Source: Pedobacter sp. MC2016-14 (GTDB lineage Bacteria; Bacteroidota; Bacteroidia; Sphingobacteriales; Sphingobacteriaceae). Taken from it: DNA of 64,000 nt. Within the stretch, counting starts at the first letter, position 1; each line of letters opens with the position of its first letter. This document shows, piece by piece, positions 51,209 to 60,059 of the stretch. The position numbers were made by a program, and so were the translations under genes. Under the pieces are notes generated by a model. The model did no database searches. It had not been told where the DNA came from and saw nothing but the letters and a program-made list of their open reading frames with translations. Location of the stretch: positions 2,604,001 through 2,668,000 of the forward strand of contig NZ_JAJMPA010000001.1 in the NCBI RefSeq assembly GCF_020991475.1, written 5' to 3'.

Positions 51209-53302
51209 ATGCAAAGTTTTAGGACAGAACTGGAAAACCCAATCGTAGAAAAAGACATCATTGATCTTGAAAAAAAGATCCGTGAGTTTCGTGAGGGTAA
51301 AATACACGAAGAAAAATTTAGAAGTCTGCGTTTAGCACGTGGGGTTTACGGGCAGCGTCAGCCTGGTGTGCAAATGGTGCGGATTAAGTTGCCTTTTGGT
51401 AAGGTAACTTTTAAACAATTGTTACGTATTGCTGATGTAGCAGATGAATATGGAAGTGGTAATTTACATTTAACAACTCGCCAGGATATCCAGATCCATT
51501 ATGTAAGCCTGGACCGAACACCAGAACTTTGGGCAGAACTGGAGCGGGACGATATTACTTTACGTGAAGCTTGTGGTAATACGGTGCGCAATGTAACTTC
51601 GTCACCCGATGCTGGCATCAATAAGGACGAGGTTTTTGACGTTTCTCCTTATGCGCATGCTGTATTCAGCTATTTTCTTCGTAACCCAATTTGCCAGGAA
51701 ATGGGCAGAAAGATGAAGTTTTCTTTCTCTGCTACTGATAAAGATACTGCCTTTAGTTATATCCATGATTTGGGATTTATTCCTAAAGTAAATGAAAATG
51801 GCGAGCGTGGTTTTAAAGTACTGTTGGCGGGCGGATTGGGTGCCCAGCCTTTTTTGGCTAGTCCTGTGTATGATTTTTTGCCTGAAGATCAGGTGATTCC
51901 TTATACTGAATCTGTGTTAAGGGTTTTTGACCGTTATGGGGAAAGAAATAACCGTAACAAAGCCCGTTTTAAATACCTGGTACAAAAACTTGGATTAGAA
52001 GAAGTGCTTAAATTGATTGCTGAAGAGCGTATTGCCAATAAAACGAAAACCTTTGTGGTAAACAGAACCAGTGTTACTGATCCTGAATATCCTACGGTAA
52101 AAGATTATCCTGCATTGGATGTAGAAGATACTTTGCATTACAAGCATTGGCTTGCAACAAATGTTTTTGAGCAAAAACAAGAAGGTTTTTATGGTGTGTA
52201 TGTTAAAGTTCCAATCGGTGATATCCGTACGTTCCAGGCACGTGAGCTTGTTGAAGCCATACAGCCATACGTAGCTGATGATATCCGCATCACCCAAAAT
52301 CAGGGTTTACTGTTAAAGTTTGTGAGAAAAGAGGCTCTGCCGTCCTTATATGCAGGTTTAAACCGGGTTGGTTTTGCTACTCCGGGATTTGATAGCATTG
52401 GTGATGTAACCACTTGCCCTGGAACAGATACTTGTAACCTCGGGATTTCAAACAGCATGTCGCTTTCTGTTGCACTAGAGGATGTGGTTTACGAAGAGTA
52501 TCCCGAGCTGATTTATAACAAAGACATTAAAATTAAAATAAGTGGTTGCATGAATTCCTGCGGTCAGCATGGCTTGGCCCATATTGGTTTTCATGGAAGT
52601 TCTGTAAAAGCCAATGGTAAGGTTGTGCCTGCTGTACAAGTATTGCTGGGCGGTGGTACGGTTGGTGATGGCGTAGGTAGGGTAGCTGAGAAAATATTGA
52701 AAGTGCCTTCAAAAAGGGCGACTACGGTATTAAGATATATCTTGAACGATTACACCCAGAATGCTGTTGAGCAGGAGAGTTTTCACCAATATTATGACAG
52801 GAACAGTAAGGATTATTTTTACAGGTTGTTGAAACCCCTGGCTGATTTGACACAGCTTACGGATGATGAATTTGTAGACTGGGGCCATGAGGAAACCTTT
52901 GAAACGGCTATTGGTGTTGGAGAATGTGCCGGCGTTGTTATTGATCTTGTAGCTACATTATTGCTGGAAGGTGAAGAAAAGCTAGGCTGGGCAAATACTG
53001 CATTTGAAGCCAAAGCCTGGTCTGATGCTATTTATCATTCTTACGCCGTATTTGTAAATACAGCTAAGGCATTATTGCTGGACAAAGGAATTAACAGTAG
53101 TACACAAATTGGGGTGATCAGGGAGTTTGATTTGAACTTTGTTGACACTGGCGAGGTTACGCTGGGAAGTTCTTTTAATGAACTGGTATTGAGCATCAAT
53201 AAAAATGAACCTACAGAGGCTTTTGCTAAAAGCTATCTGGAAGCAGTGAATCTATTTTATAAAGAAATGAAAGCGAAAAGGGAGTCGCAGTTTACATCAT
53301 GA
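51209..53302 (+). CDS. Ferredoxin-type nitrite/sulfite reductase with C-terminal helical extension
   Basis: 697 aa, cytosolic. Two ferredoxin-like and siroheme-binding repeats: GVYGQRQPGVQMVRIKLPFGKVTFKQLLRIADVADEYG and LHLTTRQDIQIHYV near the N-terminus. The 4Fe-4S/siroheme site is Cys403-x5-Cys409 (TCPGTDTC) with Cys447-x3-Cys451 (SGCMNSCGQHG). It reduces sulfite to sulfide in six electrons, the final step before cysteine synthesis. Typical CysI is about 570 aa; here an extra ~140 residues after about 550 (WANTAFEAKAWSDAIYHSYAVFVNTAKALLL) are helical and resemble a HEPN-like domain. The leader peptide and attenuator precede it. The next gene overlaps by 4 nt. Confidence 0.9.
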   Translation: MQSFRTELENPIVEKDIIDLEKKIREFREGKIHEEKFRSLRLARGVYGQRQPGVQMVRIKLPFGKVTFKQLLRIADVADEYGSGNLHLTTRQDIQIHYVSLDRTPELWAELERDDITLREACGNTVRNVTSSPDAGINKDEVFDVSPYAHAVFSYFLRNPICQEMGRKMKFSFSATDKDTAFSYIHDLGFIPKVNENGERGFKVLLAGGLGAQPFLASPVYDFLPEDQVIPYTESVLRVFDRYGERNNRNKARFKYLVQKLGLEEVLKLIAEERIANKTKTFVVNRTSVTDPEYPTVKDYPALDVEDTLHYKHWLATNVFEQKQEGFYGVYVKVPIGDIRTFQARELVEAIQPYVADDIRITQNQGLLLKFVRKEALPSLYAGLNRVGFATPGFDSIGDVTTCPGTDTCNLGISNSMSLSVALEDVVYEEYPELIYNKDIKIKISGCMNSCGQHGLAHIGFHGSSVKANGKVVPAVQVLLGGGTVGDGVGRVAEKILKVPSKRATTVLRYILNDYTQNAVEQESFHQYYDRNSKDYFYRLLKPLADLTQLTDDEFVDWGHEETFETAIGVGECAGVVIDLVATLLLEGEEKLGWANTAFEAKAWSDAIYHSYAVFVNTAKALLLDKGINSSTQIGVIREFDLNFVDTGEVTLGSSFNELVLSINKNEPTEAFAKSYLEAVNLFYKEMKAKRESQFTS

Positions 53303-54093
53303 TATTAACTAAAGAAAGAAAAAGTCTGGAGCCAAGAATTACATTGGTAGGCGCGGGTCCCGGTGATCCAGATTTATTGACGATAAAAGCTGCCAATGCT
53401 TTAAAAACCGCAGATGTAGTTTTGTATGATGCGTTGGTGAATGAAGATATTTTAGAGGCATATGCACCTAAGGATGCCATTAAAGTATATGTGGGCAAGC
53501 GTTCTGGTGAGCACTCGCATCCACAAAATGTAATCAACAAGTTAATGGTTGATTATGCACTTAACTACGGCCATGTGGTCCGCTTAAAAGGTGGTGATCC
53601 ATTTGTATTTGGAAGAGGTTATGAGGAATTGGATTTTGCGGCGGGATATAACATTCCAACATCAGTTATACCAGGACTTTCCAGTTCCATATCTGTGCCT
53701 GGGCTTCAGCAAATTCCGGTAACGCATCGCGGGCTTAGCGAAAGCTTTTGGGTGGTTACAGGAACTACCGCGTCTGGTGCTTTATCTAATGATTTATACG
53801 AAGCAGCAAGAAGCAAAGCCACTGTTGTGGTATTAATGGGACTTGGTAAACTTGGAGAAATAGCCAAGTTGTTTCAAAATGAGGGTAAAGGAAGACTTCC
53901 GGTAGCTGTGATCCAAAGTGGCTCTACTAAAGAAGAGAAGCTGGCTATTGGCGTTGTAGATACCATTGAGGAAGTGGTATTGGAACAGAAAATACAATCT
54001 CCTGCTTTGTTGATTGTTGGAGATGTTGTTTCTTTGCACCCATCTTTTCAGCCTATCAAAAATTTTTATAAATTGCTGGATCAGGAGTTTTAA
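53299..54093 (+). CDS. cobA: Uroporphyrinogen-III C-methyltransferase
   Basis: 264 aa. The tetrapyrrole methylase motifs are ITLVGAGPGDPDLLTIKAANAL, VLYDALVN, VRLKGGDPFVFGRGYEEL, VIPGLSSSISVPGLQQIPVTHRG and VVLMGLGKL. It methylates uroporphyrinogen III twice to precorrin-2, the first committed step to siroheme, the cofactor of the reductase encoded just upstream. The start overlaps that gene by 4 nt (ATGA). The downstream gene encodes the remaining siroheme steps. Equivalent to the CysG C-terminal domain. Confidence 0.95.
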   Translation: MILTKERKSLEPRITLVGAGPGDPDLLTIKAANALKTADVVLYDALVNEDILEAYAPKDAIKVYVGKRSGEHSHPQNVINKLMVDYALNYGHVVRLKGGDPFVFGRGYEELDFAAGYNIPTSVIPGLSSSISVPGLQQIPVTHRGLSESFWVVTGTTASGALSNDLYEAARSKATVVVLMGLGKLGEIAKLFQNEGKGRLPVAVIQSGSTKEEKLAIGVVDTIEEVVLEQKIQSPALLIVGDVVSLHPSFQPIKNFYKLLDQEF

Positions 54094-54104
54094 TTCATAC
54101 ATCT

Positions 54105-55571
54105 TTGGAAGGTAATCAGCTATTTCCCGTTTTTATTAAGCTAAACACATTACAAACTGTAGTTGTTGGCGGTGGACCTATTGGTTTGGAAAAGCTGACG
54201 GCAATTGTAGGTAATAGCGCAGAAGCGAATGTAAATTTAATTGGCAGGGAGATTATACCGGAGTTGCGGCAGTTTGCTGCTGCTTATCCTAAGGTGCGGA
54301 TTTTTGAAAAAGAATTTGAACCACAGGATTTGGACGGTGCCGACCTGGTAATTACTGCTACCAACAATGCACTGTTGAACCAGCAAATCCGTATTGAAGC
54401 AAATCAGCGGAATTTATTGGTGAACTTTGCGGATAAGCCAGAACTATGCGACTTTTATTTGGGCTCTGTAGTGAAAAAAGGAGATTTAAAGATCGCGATA
54501 TCTACCAATGGGAAATCACCAACCATAGCAAAACGCTTAAAAGAGGTGTTGAATGAGGGGTTGCCCAATGAGTTGAACGATACTTTGCAGCATATGCAAA
54601 CTTTGCGCAATTCTTTAAGTGGTGATTTTACGGATAAAGTTAAACAACTGAATAAAGTGACCTCTGTTTTGATTGCAAATAAAGAGAACAGCACCATGAA
54701 AAGAAATTTTAAATGGCTGTTGTGGATCACCATTGTGCTCTCTATTGCATTGGTTGTTACAGTTTTTTGGCATAAAGAGCCAGAGTTTCAGTTGTATATT
54801 CAGCAAATTAATCCGGTTTTTTATTGGTTCCTTTTGGGAGGGTTTATTTTTGCATTGGTAGATGGAGCAATAGGGATGAGTTACGGGGTTACTTCAACCG
54901 CTTTTTCTTTGTCTATGGGAATTCCACCTGCCTCAGCCAGTATGGCAGTACATTTATCTGAGATTTTGAGCAATGGTATAGCTGGATGGATGCATTATAA
55001 AATGGGAAATATAAACTGGAAATTGTTCAGGTTATTGATTATTCCCGGAATATTAGGTGCGGTTACAGGTGCATGGTTATTGTCTTCTCTGGAACATTAC
55101 AGTCAGTACACTAAACCATTGGTGTCTTTATATACCTTAATTTTAGGTGGTGTAATTTTATCTAAAGCATACCAGGCCAGGCAGCATAAAACATCTTCTA
55201 CCAAGATTAAAAAGATTTCTCTTTTGGGCTTATTTGGTGGTTTCATAGATGCTGTTGGTGGCGGCGGATGGGGCTCAATTGTGTTATCCAGCTTAATTGC
55301 AGGTGGCAGGAGTCCGAGGTTTTCTTTAGGTACAGTAAAAATCACCCGGTTTTTTATTGCTTTAATGAGTTCGCTAACTTTTATTACCATGTTAAACGGG
55401 GCGCACTGGGAAGCGGTTGCAGGCTTGGTAATTGGCAGTGCTTTGGCAGCCCCTATAGCAGCAAAAGTTTCCAATAAGATCTCAGTTAAAACGATTATGG
55501 TTTCGGTTGGTATTATAGTGATAATAGTAAGTTTGCGCAGTATTTTTAATTTCATTCTTAAAATTGTCTGA
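54105..55571 (+). CDS. Fusion: precorrin-2 dehydrogenase/ferrochelatase with TSUP-family permease
   Basis: 488 aa from a TTG at 54105, the only plausible start after the cobA stop. The N-terminal part (about 1-195) is a siroheme synthase: QTVVVGGGPIGLEKLTAIV, LVITATNNALLNQQIRIEANQ, NFADKPELCDFYLGSVVKKGDLKIAISTNGKSPTIAKRLKEVL, with the catalytic Asp expected at Asp110. A membrane part begins at about 200 (FKWLLWITIVLSIALVVTVFW) and continues as a TauE/SafE (TSUP) transporter with FIFALVDGAIGMSYGVTSTAFSLSMGIPPASASMAVHLSEI and GGFIDAVGGGGWGSIVLSSLIAGG. One part oxidises precorrin-2 and inserts iron, the other probably moves sulfate, sulfite or thiosulfate. An internal Met198 could start a separate permease. 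It shares one base with cysH. Confidence 0.88.
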   Translation: MEGNQLFPVFIKLNTLQTVVVGGGPIGLEKLTAIVGNSAEANVNLIGREIIPELRQFAAAYPKVRIFEKEFEPQDLDGADLVITATNNALLNQQIRIEANQRNLLVNFADKPELCDFYLGSVVKKGDLKIAISTNGKSPTIAKRLKEVLNEGLPNELNDTLQHMQTLRNSLSGDFTDKVKQLNKVTSVLIANKENSTMKRNFKWLLWITIVLSIALVVTVFWHKEPEFQLYIQQINPVFYWFLLGGFIFALVDGAIGMSYGVTSTAFSLSMGIPPASASMAVHLSEILSNGIAGWMHYKMGNINWKLFRLLIIPGILGAVTGAWLLSSLEHYSQYTKPLVSLYTLILGGVILSKAYQARQHKTSSTKIKKISLLGLFGGFIDAVGGGGWGSIVLSSLIAGGRSPRFSLGTVKITRFFIALMSSLTFITMLNGAHWEAVAGLVIGSALAAPIAAKVSNKISVKTIMVSVGIIVIIVSLRSIFNFILKIV

Positions 55572-56275
55572 TGAAAACACAGTTTATAGAAATAGCAGAA
55601 AATATAAAGGATTTGGACCCTGTAGCGGCCTTGCGTTATTTTGCAGCTAAGTTTCCTGGGCAAATTGTTTTTTCTACAAGTTTTGGCTGGGAAGACCAGG
55701 TAATTACAGATTTAATTTTTAAAAACGATATTCCCATTAAGGTATTTACTTTGGAAACCGGAAGGTTATTTCCTGAAACCTATTATGTATGGAACAGGAC
55801 GCTGGAAATTTATCAGAAACCTATTCATGCCTTTTTTCCGCAGGCAGAAAGCCTCCAGCATATGGTAAATGCAAAAGGCCCAAATAGCTTTTATGAATCA
55901 GTAGATAATCGTAAAGAATGCTGTTACATCAGGAAAATTGAACCCCTACACCGGGCATTAAATGGAAATAAGCTTTGGGTAACGGGAATTAGGGCAGAAC
56001 AGTCGCCTAACCGCCATGACATGAGCAATATTGAGTGGGATGAGCAAAATCAGCTGATTAAATTTCATCCTTTGTTTGACTGGACATTTGAAGAAATCAA
56101 AGCTTATATTGCCGAGCATAACATTGTATATAATACTTTACACGATAAAGGGTTCCCCAGCATAGGCTGTGCGCCATGCACCCGTGCTGTACGTGAAGGG
56201 GAAGATTTTAGGGCAGGAAGATGGTGGTGGGAAGACCAGTCTAAGAAAGAATGTGGTTTGCATACCACTACATAA
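55571..56275 (+). CDS. cysH: Assimilatory adenylyl-sulfate (APS) reductase
   Basis: 234 aa, PP-loop fold: IVFSTSFGWEDQVITDLIF, FTLETGRLFPETYYVW, VTGIRAEQSPNRHDM, HPLFDWTFEEIKAYI. Cys117-Cys118 (KECCYIRK) and Cys200-x2-Cys203 (IGCAPC) form the 4Fe-4S-binding CC/CxxC set that marks APS reductases; PAPS reductases lack it. The C-terminal KKECGLH holds the catalytic Cys. It reduces APS to sulfite and AMP. No APS kinase (cysC) gene is in the operon, which agrees with the APS type. It starts on the last base of the fusion gene. Confidence 0.95.
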   Translation: MKTQFIEIAENIKDLDPVAALRYFAAKFPGQIVFSTSFGWEDQVITDLIFKNDIPIKVFTLETGRLFPETYYVWNRTLEIYQKPIHAFFPQAESLQHMVNAKGPNSFYESVDNRKECCYIRKIEPLHRALNGNKLWVTGIRAEQSPNRHDMSNIEWDEQNQLIKFHPLFDWTFEEIKAYIAEHNIVYNTLHDKGFPSIGCAPCTRAVREGEDFRAGRWWWEDQSKKECGLHTTT

Positions 56276-56285
56276 GATAAGAAAT

Positions 56286-57191
56286 ATGAGTAAGTATAAT
56301 TTAAATTATTTAGATGAATTAGAGGCCGAGGCCATCCACATTTTACGTGAGGTGGCCGGGCAATTCGAAAAGCCGGCTCTGCTTTTTTCGGGAGGTAAAG
56401 ATTCTATTACGCTGGTAAGGCTTGCCGAAAAAGCATTTAGACCAGGAAAGTTTCCATTTCCCCTGGTGCACATTGATACCGGGCATAACTTTGAAGAGAC
56501 CATTACCTACCGCGATAAAATGGTGGAACGGATAGGCGAGAAACTGATTGTGGGTTATGTGCAGGATGATATTGATCAGGGAAAGGTGATAGAGCAGCAA
56601 GGGAAAAATGCCAGCAGAAATTCTTTACAGACGGTTACTTTACTCAATACTATTGCCAAACATGGTTTTGATGCGTGCATTGGTGGTGCCAGACGTGATG
56701 AGGAAAAAGCACGAGCTAAGGAGCGGATTTTTTCTGTAAGGGATGAATTTGGACAATGGGACCCTAAACGGCAAAGACCTGAATTGTGGAATATCTATAA
56801 TGGCAAAATTCACAAAGGAGAAAATGTAAGGGTTTTCCCGATCAGCAACTGGACAGAGCTTGATGTTTGGAATTACATTAAAAGGGAAAAGATGGATCTT
56901 CCATCTATTTATTTTTCTCATGAAAGAGAATGCATCACCAGGAATGGTCAGTTAATGGCTGCTTCTCCATTTTTAAACATGGACAGTGAGGACATTGTGG
57001 AGCGTAAAACGGTGAGGTTCCGTACGGTGGGAGACATGAGCTGTACTGCTGCTATAGAATCTGAGGCTGTAGCGCTGGATGATATTATTGAAGAGATCAG
57101 TGCATCTAAAATTAGTGAACGTGGTGCCAGGCTGGACGATAAGGTATCGGAAGCTGCTATGGAAGACCGCAAGAAAGGAGGGTATTTTTAA
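56286..57191 (+). CDS. cysD: Sulfate adenylyltransferase subunit 2
   Basis: 301 aa from ATG 56286; the longer upstream frame runs back into cysH and is not used. It has the PP-loop ATP pyrophosphatase motif KPALLFSGGKDSITLVRLAEKAF (about 28-50), FPLVHIDTGHNFEETI, CIGGARRDEEKARAKERIFSVRDEFGQWDPK and TVRFRTVGDMSCTAAIES. It forms ATP sulfurylase with CysN, adenylating sulfate to APS. It overlaps cysN by one base and follows cysH by 10 nt. Confidence 0.96.
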   Translation: MSKYNLNYLDELEAEAIHILREVAGQFEKPALLFSGGKDSITLVRLAEKAFRPGKFPFPLVHIDTGHNFEETITYRDKMVERIGEKLIVGYVQDDIDQGKVIEQQGKNASRNSLQTVTLLNTIAKHGFDACIGGARRDEEKARAKERIFSVRDEFGQWDPKRQRPELWNIYNGKIHKGENVRVFPISNWTELDVWNYIKREKMDLPSIYFSHERECITRNGQLMAASPFLNMDSEDIVERKTVRFRTVGDMSCTAAIESEAVALDDIIEEISASKISERGARLDDKVSEAAMEDRKKGGYF

Positions 57192-58441
57192 TGAATATAT
57201 TGAAGTTTTTTACCGCAGGAAGTGTTGACGACGGAAAGAGTACGCTGATTGGGCGTCTTTTGTATGACACTGGTTCTATTTTAGCAGATCAGCTGGAAGC
57301 TTTACAGCAAAGTAACCGAAAAAACGATGATGGTACCATTGACCTGGCTATTTTAACGGATGGTTTAAGGGCGGAAAGGGAGCAAGGCATTACAATTGAT
57401 GTTGCCTATAAGTACTTCCAGACAGCGCAGCGCAAATTTATTATTGCTGATACACCCGGACATATCCAATACACCAGGAACATGGTTACGGGCGCCTCTA
57501 CGGCTAAGCTGGCCATTATTTTAATTGATGCCAGAAACGGGGTAGTGGAACAAACTATCCGCCATTCTTACCTGGTTTCGTTATTGGGTATAGAACATGT
57601 TGTGGTTTGCCTGAATAAAATGGATATGGTTGGTTACAGCGAAACCGTTTACAATGCCATTATTGATAAATATAAAACGCTTGCTAATGAACTGAACCTA
57701 AAGGAAGTTACTTTTATTCCGGTAAGTGCATTGAAGGGTGATAATGTAGTGAACGAGTCTGAGCATATGCAGTGGTATACCGGCAGAAGCTTGCTTCATT
57801 TCCTGGAAACAGTAGATGTAGATACCAATCTGGATGCACAGCTTTCCAGGATGCCGGTACAGTGGGTGGTACGTCCGCAAACGGACGAATTGCACGACTA
57901 CAGGGGATACGCCGGAAGGATTTTAAGCGGAGAATTTAATGTAAACGATAAGGTAACTGTGTTGCCTTCTGGAAGTAGTTCGGTAATTGAAAGAATTGAG
58001 ATCTTTGACCAGAGACCGGAAAAAGCTTTTGCAGGTCAATCGGTAACGCTTCATTTAAAGGATAATATAGACATTAGCAGGGGGGATGTTTTGGTCAATT
58101 CTGCTCATTTGCCACAAAACTCTCAATTGATAGAGGCAGATCTTTGCTGGATGGATTCGCGTCCGCTGGATGAAAGTATTACTTACCTTCTTCAGCACAA
58201 CAGCAAAGTGACTAAATGTAAAGTAAGAGAGATTGTTTATAAGGTAGACATCAACACCCTGGAGAAACAAGAGGCTTACGACTTTAAATTGAATGATATT
58301 GGTAGGGTGGTTTTAAAAACTGCTGATGAACTTGCCTTTGATTTTTACACGGATAATAAAGCCAATGGCGCAGCCATATTAATTGACAGCAGAACAAATT
58401 TAACAGCCGGTGCCCTAATGTTCAGGGCTATTGCAGATTAG
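57191..58441 (+). CDS. cysN: Sulfate adenylyltransferase subunit 1 (GTPase)
   Basis: 416 aa, translation-factor-type GTPase. P-loop FFTAGSVDDGKSTLIGRLLYDTG, switch region GITIDVAYKYFQ, DTPGHIQYTRNM (G3) and CLNKMD (G4) are all intact, followed by beta-barrel domains 2 and 3. The length corresponds to CysN alone, without the APS kinase domain of NodQ/CysNC fusions. GTP hydrolysis drives sulfate activation by CysD. It is the last gene of the operon and is followed by a 13-bp stem with a large structured loop. Confidence 0.96.
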   Translation: MNILKFFTAGSVDDGKSTLIGRLLYDTGSILADQLEALQQSNRKNDDGTIDLAILTDGLRAEREQGITIDVAYKYFQTAQRKFIIADTPGHIQYTRNMVTGASTAKLAIILIDARNGVVEQTIRHSYLVSLLGIEHVVVCLNKMDMVGYSETVYNAIIDKYKTLANELNLKEVTFIPVSALKGDNVVNESEHMQWYTGRSLLHFLETVDVDTNLDAQLSRMPVQWVVRPQTDELHDYRGYAGRILSGEFNVNDKVTVLPSGSSSVIERIEIFDQRPEKAFAGQSVTLHLKDNIDISRGDVLVNSAHLPQNSQLIEADLCWMDSRPLDESITYLLQHNSKVTKCKVREIVYKVDINTLEKQEAYDFKLNDIGRVVLKTADELAFDFYTDNKANGAAILIDSRTNLTAGALMFRAIAD

Positions 58442-58471
58442 TTGCTGTTATTGCTGATTGTAATTTTAATT

Positions 58472-58559
58472 AAAAAACAACATACAGTTTCGGAACTGGA
58501 TCTTTTTGCCCTGAAGACGGGCTGCAAATTCCTGGGTTCCTCTACCGTATGTTGTTTTT
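58472..58559 (+). ncRNA. Extended structured RNA or elaborate terminator between cysN and glgA
   Basis: AAAAACAACATAC at 58473-58485 pairs perfectly with 58547-58559, giving a 13-bp closing stem flanked by A and T runs. Inside, GGAAC (58492-58496) pairs with GTTCC (58536-58540), GGA (58498-58500) with TCC (58530-58532), and GCCC (58508-58511) with GGGC (58519-58522), loop TGAAGAC. It can act as a terminator for cysN, but the ~60-nt internal architecture is much more than a terminator needs. No known RNA family was recognised. The ATG of glgA is 80 nt downstream. Confidence 0.45.
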
Positions 58560-58638
58560 ATTTTAATTATTTCTGCTAAAAAATTTGCAATCCCTATTCT
58601 ATTCCCTAATTTGAGGTGATTTTTGAAACATCGAAATT

Positions 58639-60045
58639 ATGGAAATTATACACCTCAGTGCCGAATGTTATCCTGTTGCCAAGGTTGGCGGATTGGGTGA
58701 TGTTGTTGGCGCTTTGCCTAAATATCAAAATAAACTGGGACACTTCTCTAAGGTGGTTATGCCAGCTTATGAAAACCGCTTTATACAAGAAAATGAATTT
58801 GAGATAGTCTACAACGGATGGGTTAAACTCGGCTTTAAAACCTATCCGGTGCGCATATTAAGAGAGAAAAATAATAAACTGGGCTTTGATCTTTTCTTAG
58901 TGCAGATTACGGGTTTAATGGACAGGCCAAATGTATACGGCTATGAAGACGATACGGAGCGATTTCTAGCTTACCAAATTGCCGTTTTAGACTGGATAGA
59001 GCAGTGGGAACATATGCCTGATCTGGTACATTGCCATGACCACCATACTGGTTTGGTTCCTTTTATGATGCTTAATTGTGTACGTTTTAGAAAATTACGT
59101 TTAATTCCAACAGTGATTACGCTGCACAATGCGCAATATCAGGGACAGTTTGGCTGGGATAAATTACATTATTTACCAGAATTTGATTTGTGGAATGCCG
59201 GAATGCTTGGCTGGAAGGAGGCCATAAATCCACTTGCTGCGGCTATCAAATCTGCATGGCGAATTACAACAGTATCTCCGAGTTATTTGGACGAAATAAG
59301 GTACAATGCAAATGGGCTGGAAGAACTGCTTTCTCAGGAACGAGGTAAATCTTTCGGGATCTTAAATGGCATTGATAATGAAGTATGGAATCCTCAAAAA
59401 GATCCGATGCTTCATAAAAACTTCAATAACAGAACAGTAGAAAGTGGAAAAAAAGCAAACAAAGAAGCACTTTGCAGTGTTTTTAATTTAGATCCATCAA
59501 AGCCGCTGTTTACGTTTATAGGCAGGTTAGTTGGGGAAAAGGGAGCGGATTTACTTCCTGATATTTTTTACAATTCATTACAGTATAGTCAGGGTCAAAT
59601 TAATATCCTGGTTTTAGGATCGGGCGACCCACAGGTAGAAGGACGACTGGAACAATTGAAAGAAATATTTACAAAGAATTATAATACTTATATCGGTTAT
59701 AATGAAGCTTTGTCACATCAAATTTATGCTGGTGCAGACTTTTTGCTGATGCCATCAAGGGTAGAACCTTGCGGGCTAAATCAAATGTACGCCCTGCGTT
59801 ACGGCACCATTCCTGTGGTAAGAAGAATAGGAGGGTTAAAAGATACTGTAACGGATATCGGCGATGGAGGCTTCGGAATTTGTCATGATCAAACCAGTGT
59901 GTGGGATGTTGGACAAGCCATAGGAAGGGCATATGATTTATATCAAGATAATAAACGCATGAAAGAAATCCGCAAGGAAATCATGCAGCTGGATCATTCC
60001 TGGGATAGGGCGGCACAAGAGTATATTGATCTGTACCAAATATAA
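58639..60045 (+). CDS. glgA: Glycogen synthase
   Basis: 468 aa, GT5 family. The N-terminal IIHLSAECYPVAKVGGLGDVVGALPK contains the KVGGLGD ADP-glucose-binding motif; further marks are LVHCHDHHTGLVPFMML, TLHNAQYQGQFGW, FGILNGIDNEVWNP, FTFIGRLVGEKGADLLPDIF and the C-terminal MPSRVEPCGLNQMYALRYGTIPVVRRIGGLKDTV. It elongates alpha-1,4-glucan from ADP-glucose in the cytosol. The glgC gene follows 14 nt later, so substrate synthesis and use are co-expressed. It is separated from cysN by the structured element. Near-consensus promoter pieces, TTTG at 58584-58587 and TAATTTG at 58607-58613, lie upstream. Confidence 0.95.
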   Translation: MEIIHLSAECYPVAKVGGLGDVVGALPKYQNKLGHFSKVVMPAYENRFIQENEFEIVYNGWVKLGFKTYPVRILREKNNKLGFDLFLVQITGLMDRPNVYGYEDDTERFLAYQIAVLDWIEQWEHMPDLVHCHDHHTGLVPFMMLNCVRFRKLRLIPTVITLHNAQYQGQFGWDKLHYLPEFDLWNAGMLGWKEAINPLAAAIKSAWRITTVSPSYLDEIRYNANGLEELLSQERGKSFGILNGIDNEVWNPQKDPMLHKNFNNRTVESGKKANKEALCSVFNLDPSKPLFTFIGRLVGEKGADLLPDIFYNSLQYSQGQINILVLGSGDPQVEGRLEQLKEIFTKNYNTYIGYNEALSHQIYAGADFLLMPSRVEPCGLNQMYALRYGTIPVVRRIGGLKDTVTDIGDGGFGICHDQTSVWDVGQAIGRAYDLYQDNKRMKEIRKEIMQLDHSWDRAAQEYIDLYQI

Positions 60046-60059
60046 AATTTAAATTAAAG

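Noticed and set aside
58472..58559. Signal recognition particle RNA or 6S RNA as identity for the rod-like element
   Set aside because: The SRP tetraloop motif (GGAAG with AGCAG opposite) is absent and the length is too short for 6S RNA, so only an unassigned structured RNA is reported.
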